Under the pieces are notes generated by a model, which was given only the letters and a program-made list of their open reading frames with translations, was not told the origin of the DNA and made no database searches. From the NCBI GenBank assembly GCA_000416085.1, contig KE356579.1, positions 2,336,046 to 2,341,922 of the forward strand: a DNA stretch of 5,877 nucleotides, read 5' to 3'. This DNA comes from a halophilic archaeon J07HX64. GTDB lineage: Archaea; Halobacteriota; Halobacteria; Halobacteriales; Haloarculaceae. A program made the translations under genes and the position numbers. Below, piece by piece: positions 1-5,402 of this stretch. Within the stretch, counting starts at the first letter, position 1, and each line of letters starts with the position of its first letter.

Positions 1-422
1 CAGACGTAGTCGTCGAACTCGGCTGCGAGCGACTCGGTGACGGTGAACGCGAGTTGCTCACCGTTGTCGACCCAGTTGACCGCGCTGTCGTTCTCGAAAC
101 TGCCCGTGCCGTAGTTGCTCTGTGTGAGCAACGCGTTGTCACCCGCGTCTCGGAACGCGAGCGGGTGGTTGCTCCAGCCGCGGTTCTCAAACCGATACCG
201 TGTTCCGACGGTCAGTGTCAGCGCCGGATTGGACTCGCCGGTGTTCCCGACGTTCTCCCCAGCACTGTCGAGCACCCACGCAGAGGCGCCCTGATTGTTC
301 AGCGCAACCGTGACGTCGTGACTACCGGCGCTCGTCTGCCCGACGCCGAGACCTGTCGCCAGCAGTCCCGCACCGAGGCCAGATAACACCTGCCGTCGCT
401 GCAGATCTCCGTGATCGCTCAT
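1..422 (-). CDS. Tat-exported cupredoxin-like protein (N-terminal part)
   Basis: The visible 140 residues start at the ATG at 422-420. The N-terminus is a Tat signal: two arginines at residues 9-10 (LQRRQVLSGLGAG), then a hydrophobic stretch to about residue 27 and a small-residue region ending near S34. The mature part is beta-rich, with N-rich and G-rich turns, and carries SNHPLAFRDAG at residues 84-94, then ALLTQSNYGTGSFE, NWVDNGEQLAFTVTE and AEFDDYV at the edge. This matches, from memory, haloarchaeal cell-surface plastocyanin-like proteins, in which the His of NHP and a later C-x-x-H-x-x-M/G segment form a copper-type site. The next codon begins TG, which allows Cys, but the site itself lies outside the window. 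The likely location is outside the membrane, perhaps in electron transfer. A TATA-like element 28 bases upstream supports the start. The family is inferred from pattern; copper binding is unproven. Confidence 0.75.
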   Translation of the reverse strand, partial: MSDHGDLQRRQVLSGLGAGLLATGLGVGQTSAGSHDVTVALNNQGASAWVLDSAGENVGNTGESNPALTLTVGTRYRFENRGWSNHPLAFRDAGDNALLTQSNYGTGSFENDSAVNWVDNGEQLAFTVTESLAAEFDDYV

Positions 423-446
423 TGTATTGATTAGCCGCTGCCGATG

Positions 447-453
447 GTTAAAC
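447..453 (-). promoter_or_regulatory. TATA-like box of the cupredoxin-like gene
   Basis: On the minus strand this reads GTTTAAC, centred about 28 bases before the ATG at 422. That is the spacing expected if transcription starts at or next to the start codon, as in leaderless haloarchaeal mRNAs. Although the YkgJ gene upstream lies on the same strand with only a 61-base gap, this box suggests separate transcription. A short, imperfect G/C inverted repeat (CCCC at 460-463, GGGG at 472-475) lies between the two genes and might help to end the upstream transcript. Confidence 0.55.
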
Positions 454-483
454 GTAGTCCCCCACTAGTTCGGGGTCGACAGA

Positions 484-1080
484 TCAGAGTTCGCGCCGTG
501 TCTCGGGGTCGTCGAGATCCCACAGCAGTTCCGGGAGAAAGGCGTCGAGATGGTCGATCACCCGGCGCTCTGTCACGTTCAGCCCCTCGCAGTGTTCGCG
601 GGCGGAGTCACGCACCGAGACGTGGATGTTGCCGTCCTCGACGGCCACCGAGAGGGGAAACACCGAACACCGGGCGGGTTTCCAGTCGTGCTCGTCGTGG
701 AGTGCACAGAGACCGTCCTCCTGGAGAAAGTAACACGCCTGTCCGTCCGGTCCGGTGTGGTCGTGGTCTTTGTCCTCCTTCGGTACGAAGTCCTCGCCAC
801 GGAACTGTGTCGTCGCCTCCGAGAGCGGGGCAACGCCCGCGAGTTCAAGCAGGTCCTGCTCGTACAGCATCACACCGTGATGACAGCACCACGTACAGCC
901 GTCGACACACTCGAAGGTGAGCGCCGGGTCGAACGCCACCACCGCCTCCTTTCCGGGGTACACCTCGACACGGCGTCTGGTCCCGCTGTCACCCTCCCCG
1001 GACTCACTCCGGTCGGCAGTCGAACCCGACACCTCGCCGCTTTGGCCGTCCTGTCCCGTGTCTCTGCCGTCTGTACTCAC
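484..1080 (-). CDS. YkgJ family cysteine-cluster protein
   Basis: This 198-residue protein has the CxxxCxxCC signature of the YkgJ / UPF0153 zinc- or iron-chelating family: C58, C62, C65 and C66 in CVDGCTWCCHHG. Further conserved-looking cysteines follow at C116 (ACYFLQEDG), C125 (GLCALHD), C138 (KPARCSVFPLSV) and C164 (REHCEGL), giving eight in all, as expected for a metal site or Fe-S cluster. The biochemical role of the family is not firmly known. No signal peptide or membrane segment is visible, so it is probably cytoplasmic. Residues 1-38 are a polar, acidic, Ser/Gly-rich extension that looks disordered. The start is the GTG at 1080-1078; the ATG at 1082-1080 is out of frame and runs straight into TGA. 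A later start is possible because the extension has little family content. The gene is divergent from rbkR. Confidence 0.85.
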   Translation of the reverse strand: MSTDGRDTGQDGQSGEVSGSTADRSESGEGDSGTRRRVEVYPGKEAVVAFDPALTFECVDGCTWCCHHGVMLYEQDLLELAGVAPLSEATTQFRGEDFVPKEDKDHDHTGPDGQACYFLQEDGLCALHDEHDWKPARCSVFPLSVAVEDGNIHVSVRDSAREHCEGLNVTERRVIDHLDAFLPELLWDLDDPETRREL

Positions 1081-1102
1081 ATTATCTGGTTTCCGCCACA
1101 GG

Positions 1103-1108
1103 CAAAAG
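1103..1108 (-). promoter_or_regulatory. Possible TATA-like box of the YkgJ-family gene
   Basis: The minus strand reads CTTTTG, centred about 25.5 bases before the GTG start at 1080. The spacing fits a leaderless transcript, but the hexamer is a poor match to a TTTAWA-type box, so this is a tentative call. An A/T-rich TTAATACC lies further away on the minus strand (about 1150-1143) and could be an alternative with a longer leader. Confidence 0.35.
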
Positions 1109-1221
1109 AGCGTGGCGACCCGTGACTGTCCGCTTGGCCGATGGTATTAAATCCGTCTGCGCTCGTAGTCAATCTATAACAGATACGGGGAGACCCGCCC
1201 CGGACCGTTATCACATTCTTG

Positions 1222-1244
1222 AGATGCGTAACAGATGCGTTATG
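1222..1244 (+). promoter_or_regulatory. Candidate operator next to the rbkR TATA box
   Basis: Two exact copies of agatgcgt (1222-1229 and 1233-1240) lie 11 bases apart, about one helical turn. The same stretch can be read as an imperfect inverted repeat, cgtaac (1227-1232), six bases, gttatg (1239-1244), with one mismatch. It directly abuts the TATA-like hexamer, where a bound protein would cover the TFB recognition element. RbkR proteins are known riboflavin-gene regulators that can control their own operon, so RbkR is the natural candidate. The assignment is inference from position and symmetry; I do not recall the haloarchaeal RbkR consensus well enough to match it. Confidence 0.45.
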
Positions 1245-1250
1245 TTTATC
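1245..1250 (+). promoter_or_regulatory. TATA-like box of the rbkR-ribB operon
   Basis: TTTATC is centred about 26 bases before the rbkR ATG at 1274, inside a locally A/T-rich stretch that stands out from its G/C-rich surroundings. The spacing predicts transcription starting at or within a base or two of the ATG. The bases just before the ATG contain no Shine-Dalgarno sequence, which agrees with leaderless translation. Confidence 0.6.
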
Positions 1251-1273
1251 AGCGTCGGAACAAAAATTAGTGT

Positions 1274-1969
1274 ATGGCAGAGACACAGCGAGCGCTGGAC
1301 AGCGACGAGGTGTGGACGCTGAAGCACCTCGCGCTCGATGGGGCACTCGGGAGCGAGGCAAAGCTCTCGTGTGCGAAACTCGCCGAGCGTCTCGACGCGT
1401 CGACACAAACGGCGTCACGCCGCCTGCAGGAACTGGAATCCGGTGGTTATATCGACCGAGAGATGGTCGGAGACGGCCAGCTGGTCACGGTGACCGACAC
1501 CGGCGAGAAACAGCTCCAGGCGGAGTACGAGGCCTACCGGCGCATCTTCGAGGGGTCGGCGGCGGTGTCACTCTCGGGGGCGATCACGAGCGGAATGGGT
1601 GAAGGTCGTCACTACATCACCCTGTCGGGCTACATGGAGCAGTTCCGAACGAAACTCGGCTACGAACCGTTCGCCGGCACGCTGAACGTCGACCTGGACG
1701 CAGAGAGCGTGCGCGAGTGGCCGCGTTTGGACGCTGTGGAGCCGATTACAATCGAGGGTTGGGAGAGCGAGGAACGGACCTACGGACCGGCGTACTGCTA
1801 TCCGGCAACGCTGGTGACCGCTGCCGACAACTACGAGCGGGCACACATCATCGCGCCAGAGCGCACCCACCACGGCGACGACCACCTGGAGCTCATCGCA
1901 CCCGAAGGGTTGCGGGAGACACTCGACCTGGAGGACGGAACGGAGGTGACAGTCCGTGTCGCGGAGTGA
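1274..1969 (+). CDS. rbkR: RbkR: winged-helix regulator fused to CTP-dependent riboflavin kinase
   Basis: This 231-residue protein has two domains. Residues about 10-85 form a winged helix-turn-helix: [20 protein letters not shown] (31-50), then [13 protein letters not shown] and a beta wing ([11 protein letters not shown]). Residues about 97-229 are the archaeal DUF120 riboflavin kinase domain: [14 protein letters not shown] (107-120), [14 protein letters not shown] (128-141, with the GTLNV signature that contacts metal and nucleotide), [13 protein letters not shown] (189-201), HLELIAP (204-210) and [13 protein letters not shown] (213-225). The kinase makes FMN from riboflavin using CTP rather than ATP. 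Proteins with this architecture are described as RbkR, acting both as enzyme and as regulator of riboflavin genes. The start is fixed by an in-frame TAG at 1268-1270. The last 14 bases overlap ribB, matching the adjacency of riboflavin kinase and RibB in Methanocaldococcus (MJ0056-MJ0055). Confidence 0.93.
   Translation: MAETQRALDSDEVWTLKHLALDGALGSEAKLSCAKLAERLDASTQTASRRLQELESGGYIDREMVGDGQLVTVTDTGEKQLQAEYEAYRRIFEGSAAVSLSGAITSGMGEGRHYITLSGYMEQFRTKLGYEPFAGTLNVDLDAESVREWPRLDAVEPITIEGWESEERTYGPAYCYPATLVTAADNYERAHIIAPERTHHGDDHLELIAPEGLRETLDLEDGTEVTVRVAE
1942..1949 (+). promoter_or_regulatory. Shine-Dalgarno sequence for ribB inside rbkR
   Basis: GGAGGTGA is an eight-base match to the archaeal 16S rRNA 3' end complement (AGGAGGTGAT) and lies six bases before the GTG at 1956. 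It sits within the closing codons of rbkR and decides the ribB start. It implies that ribB is translated from the bicistronic message by Shine-Dalgarno initiation, probably coupled to rbkR, while rbkR itself looks leaderless. Confidence 0.8.
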
Positions 1970-2624
1970 ACCGGGGACGACCCCTGCGACAGTCGACCGT
2001 GCGGTCACGGCGTTCCGGGACGGTCGGCCGATCTGTATCCACGACGCCGCGGACCGGGAGGGAGAAACAGACCTGGTCTACCCGGCGGGCGCGGTGACAC
2101 CCGAGGCGGTGGCACGCCTGCGCAATGACGCGGGTGGGCTGGTGTGTGTGGCCCTCGCAGACAGGGTCGCCGAGGCGTTCGACCTCCCGTTTCGACAGGA
2201 GACACTCGAACACCCCGCTGCGGGGAACCACGACCTCTCGTACGACGACCGGTCGTCGTTCTCACTAACGGTGAACCACCGCGACACCCACACCGGTATC
2301 ACCGACGACGACCGCGCGCTGACGATCACCTCCCTCGCCGAGGCCGCCGCCGCACCGGCCGAGACAGCGTTTGCGGCGCAGTTCCGCGCCCCGGGACACG
2401 TCCACATATTGCGGGCCGCCGAGGGGCTGCTCGACCAGCGGCAGGGACACACGGAGATGGGTATCGCGCTCGCGAACGCGGCCGGGGTTCCGCCGGCGGT
2501 GGTGGTCTGTGAGATGCTCGACGACACGACCGGCGGGGCCTTGAGCCCGCGTGACGCTGTGGAGTACGCCAGACAGCACGGGCTCCCGTACATCGAAGGG
2601 ACCCAGCTCGTCGACGGGCTCTGA
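1956..2624 (+). CDS. ribB: 3,4-dihydroxy-2-butanone 4-phosphate synthase
   Basis: RibB converts ribulose 5-phosphate to formate and 3,4-dihydroxy-2-butanone 4-phosphate, the four-carbon unit of riboflavin; it is a Mg-dependent cytoplasmic enzyme. The 222 residues agree with the stand-alone enzyme (E. coli RibB is about 217). Signature segments appear in order: [16 protein letters not shown] (29-44, the acidic metal/substrate loop), [13 protein letters not shown] (55-67), [20 protein letters not shown] (100-119), [12 protein letters not shown] (143-154), QRQGHTE (161-167, with the catalytic-site His165) and VVVCEMLDD (182-190). These resemble archaeal RibB more than bacterial RibB. There is no GTP cyclohydrolase II (RibA) domain, so it is not the bacterial RibBA fusion. 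The GTG start is chosen for its strong Shine-Dalgarno match; it overlaps rbkR by 14 bases. Expression is presumably under the rbkR promoter. Confidence 0.94.
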   Translation: MSRSEPGTTPATVDRAVTAFRDGRPICIHDAADREGETDLVYPAGAVTPEAVARLRNDAGGLVCVALADRVAEAFDLPFRQETLEHPAAGNHDLSYDDRSSFSLTVNHRDTHTGITDDDRALTITSLAEAAAAPAETAFAAQFRAPGHVHILRAAEGLLDQRQGHTEMGIALANAAGVPPAVVVCEMLDDTTGGALSPRDAVEYARQHGLPYIEGTQLVDGL

Positions 2625-2673
2625 GACGGCTGCTGCGTGCCGAATCTATCCGACGATATCGCGCGTTTCAGTT

Positions 2674-2709
2674 CCCGTTTATTCGGGGTTCGTGTCTGAT
2701 ATAAACGGG
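2674..2709. repeat. Perfect 9-bp inverted repeat in the ribB/moeA convergent gap
   Basis: The arms cccgtttat (2674-2682) and ataaacggg (2701-2709) are exact reverse complements around an 18-base spacer. The repeat lies 49 bases past the ribB stop, between two converging genes, so it may help end transcription or form a 3' hairpin. The T-rich segment before it (gtttcagttcccgttta, 2665-2681) is the kind of sequence at which archaeal transcripts end. The rest of 2625-2844 shows no convincing gene. A bidirectional terminator is inference only. Confidence 0.5.
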
Positions 2710-2844
2710 CTGTGTGTGACCGGTGACCGCGAGGCGATTTTGCCGAGGGGTTCGGAACTCGACCGTATATCTGGGCAGACACGGTCGGGAACTAAACCGA
2801 ATACCACAACCGTCGCCCACACAGTCCCTACGACGCCGTGCCGC

Positions 2845-4095
2845 TCAGTCACGCGGGACACGGCCTGTCTGTTCGACTGTCGGGACCAGTTGCTCCCACT
2901 GCTGGATCGTCACCGTCTCGCCGGCAGGGACACCCTCCCTCTGTTCGGGGATCTCGACCCAGCCATCCGCGAGTGCGACACTCGGCGTGGCCCCGGTACC
3001 GCTCGTCCGGACGGGGATAGCTACCGTGTCCCCTGTCGATTGTTCGTCGAGACGAGCCCGGGTGAAGCTCCGCTCGCCGGGCGCACTCGGGAGCTTCTGA
3101 GACAGGGTCGCCCGGACGGAGGGGAACGGCCGAGGCTCCGTGCCGGCGAGCCACGCGAGCGCGGGGCGGAGCAACTGGGCGGCAGCGACCAGACAGGAGA
3201 CCGGGGAGCCCGGCAACAGCACGACCGGTGTCCCGGCGACGACCCCGAAGCCCGCGCTGTGGCCGGGTTCGATACCGACACCGTGGACGACCATCTCACC
3301 GATATCGGATACGACCGCCGGGAGTGGGTTCCGGTCACCGACCGACGACCCGCCCGTCGTCACGACGATGTCGTGCCCCGTGCCGGCCTCGACTGCCGCA
3401 CCCGGCGTCTCGCCATCGTCGACGACGGTGTCCCGCAGTGTCGGGGTGCCACCCCATCTGGTGACCAGCGAGGCAACAAGGGGTCCGTCTGTCTCGACGA
3501 CCGCACCCGGTTCGGGTTCCTCCCCGGGTGCGACGAGTTCCTCCCCGGTCGGAACGACAGCCACCTGTGGTGGCTCCCGGACCGGCACAGAGTCACGGCC
3601 GGTCGCACGGAGGAGCGCGGCGTCGGACGGCCGGAGACGGTCCCCCGCATCAAAGAGCTGCTGTGACGCCACCACGTCTCTGCCGGTGACCGTGACGTTC
3701 TCGCCGTCCGCGACGGCGTCGTAGACGAGCACCGCACCGTCGCGTCGCTCTGTCTGTTCGACTGTTACGACGGCGTCGGTGTCCTCCGGAACGGGGCTGC
3801 CGGCGTCGACCGGAACTGCCACCTCCTCCTCTGTCGGCGTTTCACCCTGTTCGAGGCGAACAGGCGAGCGCCCCGTGGCATCGAACGTATCACGGGCCCG
3901 GACGGCGTAGCCGTCCACCGCGACCCGGTCGTAGTGTGGCACGGGTCGACGCGCCCGAACCCCGTCTGCGAGCACGCGGTCGACGGCCGCCTCGGGTGGC
4001 CGGCGTTCGGTGCGGGTGTGTGGGGAGCAGACCCCGGAGAGATGGGCACGCGCGTCGGCCAGCCGTGTGATACTGGTGAAACCGCTGTCGTCCAT
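2845..4095 (-). CDS. moeA: MoeA-family molybdopterin molybdenumtransferase
   Basis: MoeA inserts molybdate into adenylylated molybdopterin, the last step of basic molybdenum cofactor synthesis. The 416 residues match the family length (about 400-410). Domain order as expected: MoeA N-terminal region about 5-170, with PHYDRVAVDGYAVRARD (53-69), SPVPEDTDAVVTVEQTE (100-116) and GRDV (138-141); MoCF/MogA-like domain about 175-315, with VVPTGEELVAPG (180-191), DIVVTTGGSSVGDRN (242-256), GVGIEPGHSAGFG (272-284) and LLPGSPVSCLV (293-303); beta-barrel C-terminal domain about 325-405. The ATG at 4095 is chosen because a TATA-like box lies 27 bases upstream and similarity begins right after it; the open frame extends upstream without family content. 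Several usual active-site positions differ (see findings), so this may be a specialised paralogue. It converges with rbkR-ribB and appears to be transcribed alone. Confidence 0.9.
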   Translation of the reverse strand: MDDSGFTSITRLADARAHLSGVCSPHTRTERRPPEAAVDRVLADGVRARRPVPHYDRVAVDGYAVRARDTFDATGRSPVRLEQGETPTEEEVAVPVDAGSPVPEDTDAVVTVEQTERRDGAVLVYDAVADGENVTVTGRDVVASQQLFDAGDRLRPSDAALLRATGRDSVPVREPPQVAVVPTGEELVAPGEEPEPGAVVETDGPLVASLVTRWGGTPTLRDTVVDDGETPGAAVEAGTGHDIVVTTGGSSVGDRNPLPAVVSDIGEMVVHGVGIEPGHSAGFGVVAGTPVVLLPGSPVSCLVAAAQLLRPALAWLAGTEPRPFPSVRATLSQKLPSAPGERSFTRARLDEQSTGDTVAIPVRTSGTGATPSVALADGWVEIPEQREGVPAGETVTIQQWEQLVPTVEQTGRVPRD

Positions 4096-4118
4096 ACACC
4101 GCCGGTGGTTGCCCCGGG

Positions 4119-4125
4119 TAAAAAT
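4119..4125 (-). promoter_or_regulatory. TATA-like box of moeA
   Basis: On the minus strand this reads ATTTTTA, an isolated A/T island inside a G/C-rich stretch, centred 27 bases before the ATG at 4095. The position predicts a leaderless moeA transcript and argues against the longer open frame that continues upstream to 4455. Confidence 0.65.
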
Positions 4126-4130
4126 CCCCC

Positions 4131-4261
4131 CGGTCGACCGAACGGGAGTCATCGGAGAGGCTGTCTCCACAGCCCCCGACGAAACGGTCGTGCCCGACAT
4201 CCTCAACAGTCGGGCGACCGGCGGTGCCACGGCAGTCTGTCGGCACACACGATAGAAGCTA
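4131..4261. other. Stretch without a recognisable gene
   Basis: Between the moeA promoter and the recognisable kinase relic I see no gene, repeat or RNA. The plus-strand frame of the relic is open here up to a TAG at 4253-4255, but its residues give no clear kinase match. It may be more eroded sequence of the same relic. Confidence 0.4.
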
Positions 4262-4673
4262 AGACTCCCCGACGACCCCGGACAGGTTCGGAACCACACG
4301 TGACGACATCGAACTGTCGACGCCCTGTAGATGGTCGACTGAAACCTCTCGAAGCACCTGCTCGGACACTCGACGGGTGTCGAGGGGGTCGTCCCACACC
4401 ACGCCATCCCCGAACAGTTCGCAGACGACCACGACAGTCCCGACAACACCACCAAGATCTACCAGTTGGGTGCGGTCCCCTACGAGGTGTTCACGGGCCG
4501 AGCACCACTCTGGCGGCGACCGGTGCGCGCGATGGGACGGGTCGAGACTGGACAACCGCGCGTCGAGTGAGCTGACCGACGTTTCCGAGGGGCAGGACGA
4601 GGTGTTGCTGACCGTGTTCGCCGTCGTGCTACATTGCAACGATCTGCGGGCGGTATGCGGAGGTCAGCCCTGA
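4262..4673 (+). pseudogene. Decayed C-terminal part of a haloarchaeal Ser/Thr protein kinase
   Basis: One plus-strand frame (codons starting at 4301, 4328, 4409 and so on) reads MVD*NLSKHLLGHSTGVEG over 4331-4387, then VVPHHAIPEQFADDHDS and KIYQLGAVPYEVFTGRAPLW, up to a TGA at 4568-4570. Similarity resumes one base earlier in register as SSELTDVSEGQDEVLLT (from 4563), ending at the TGA at 4671-4673. These are kinase subdomains VII to XI as found in haloarchaeal kinases: a DWG in place of DFG, APEQF, D-x-YQLGAVFYELFTGRPPF, and PSE-x-DVP-x-x-LDE-x-LLT. Damage includes in-frame stops at 4301, 4328 and 4340 (the last replacing the Trp of DWG), Lys in place of the invariant Asp before IYQLG, and a frameshift near 4555. 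The N-lobe and catalytic loop are missing or unrecognisable. The match to the family is from memory. The segment before 4328 is weakly supported. Confidence 0.75.
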
Positions 4674-4684
4674 CCCTGCAGTTC

Positions 4685-5224
4685 TCAAACCTGTCCGTCG
4701 AACAGCAGGTAGTAGAGCACGCCGAAGACGGCCCGTCCGTCCTGGAGTTCGTCGTTCCGGACGGCCTCGCGGAGGTCGTCGAAGGCTGTCGTCGTGACCT
4801 CGATTGTCTCGTCCACGTCGAGGTCCTGTCCGGTCGCCCGCTCGCAGTCCCGCGCGAGAAAGTAGTGAAAGACGGCGTCGGAGAACCCGTTTGCGGGTTC
4901 GACGGTGGTCATGTGCTCAAGATCACCGGGGCGGTAGCCGGTCTCCTCTGCGAGTTCCCGGCCGACGGCGTCGGCAGGGTCCTCGCCGTCCTCGAGTGTC
5001 CCGGCGGGGAGACTGCGGTTCACCCGCCCGACGGCGTGTCGCCACTCGTCGATGACGACCACCCGCCCGTCTGCTCTGAACGGCAGTATCACCACACTCT
5101 CTGCCTCCTGCAGGTAGTCGAACTCGGCGCGCTCGCCTGCTGGCAACTCGACGGTCTCGTTGACGATATCGAACCCCTCGCAGCTGTAGGCAACCTCACT
5201 CGTGACCGTTGTCCACTCCATCAT
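4685..5224 (-). CDS. NUDIX hydrolase, ADP-ribose pyrophosphatase-like
   Basis: The 179-residue protein contains a perfect Nudix box, Gx5Ex7REUxEExGU, at residues 75-97: G75, E81, R89-E90, E93-E94, G96, Y97. The preceding RSLPAG (70-75) and the N-terminal beta region (VELPAGERAEFDYLQEAESVVILPF) are typical of the ADP-ribose/nucleoside-diphosphate-sugar branch, which has a domain-swapping N-terminal sheet. HMTTVEPANGFSDAVFHYFLARD (104-126) resembles the loop that holds the substrate-specific residues in that branch. The enzyme probably cleaves ADP-ribose or a related dinucleotide to AMP and a sugar phosphate, using Mg in the cytoplasm; FAD or NADH could equally be substrates. Two adjacent ATGs (5224 and 5221) can start it; the first is chosen for promoter spacing. 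It ends 12 bases from the end of the kinase relic, convergently. Confidence 0.9.
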   Translation of the reverse strand: MMEWTTVTSEVAYSCEGFDIVNETVELPAGERAEFDYLQEAESVVILPFRADGRVVVIDEWRHAVGRVNRSLPAGTLEDGEDPADAVGRELAEETGYRPGDLEHMTTVEPANGFSDAVFHYFLARDCERATGQDLDVDETIEVTTTAFDDLREAVRNDELQDGRAVFGVLYYLLFDGQV

Positions 5225-5246
5225 AATCCCGTAGGTGCTCCCCTCG

Positions 5247-5252
5247 CTAAAG
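5247..5252 (-). promoter_or_regulatory. TATA-like box of the NUDIX gene
   Basis: The minus strand reads CTTTAG, centred about 25.5 bases before the ATG at 5224, again the spacing of a leaderless haloarchaeal promoter. The rest of the 5225-5402 gap shows no gene, RNA or repeat that I can recognise. Confidence 0.55.
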
Positions 5253-5402
5253 TCGGGCGGTTCGCTCGTCTCCCCGGTTCAGAGCGGTATCTGTCAGGTG
5301 GTCTGTGCTCCCGGACCTGAATCGAAACCGCGACCGCGCAGTCGTCTGCCCCTCTGGCTGGTGTGTGGGGTCCAGATGGCCGGCCCCGTCGGGTTCGTCG
5401 AC

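Noticed and set aside
2697..2706. TATA-like tgatataaac on the plus strand, as a promoter for RNA antisense to moeA
   Set aside because: No credible plus-strand gene follows, and the A/T run is explained as one arm of the inverted repeat. Without transcript data there is no support.
2716..2729. Tandem 7-bp repeat gtgaccg x2
   Set aside because: Only two short copies with no relation to a promoter or gene start; likely chance.
2679..2861. Minus-strand 60-codon open frame overlapping the end of moeA, with a short hydrophobic stretch (VVGTVWATVVVFGLV)
   Set aside because: It starts with a GTG without a Shine-Dalgarno sequence, has visibly lower third-position G/C than neighbouring genes, and has no recognisable family. 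Its overlap with the inverted repeat fits non-coding sequence better.
2551..3666. Long plus-strand open frame of 371 codons opposite moeA
   Set aside because: It is the antisense shadow of moeA, rich in Arg and lacking any family signature; moeA has full domain content on the other strand.
4096..4455. Upstream extension of the moeA open frame by 120 codons
   Set aside because: The residues are low in D/E and unlike any MoeA extension I know. The moeA TATA-like box lies inside this part, and the plus strand here holds the kinase relic.
4377..4673. 98-codon plus-strand open frame as an intact small gene
   Set aside because: Only its last part (from about 4563) resembles kinase sequence; the earlier part is out of frame with the APEQF-IYQLG segment, so it is a piece of the relic rather than a gene.
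4662..4675. Palindrome ggtcag-cc-ctgacc at the end of the kinase relic, as a terminator
   Set aside because: The two-base centre is too short for a stable full hairpin, no T-tract follows on either strand, and a 6-bp arm is not rare in DNA this G/C-rich.
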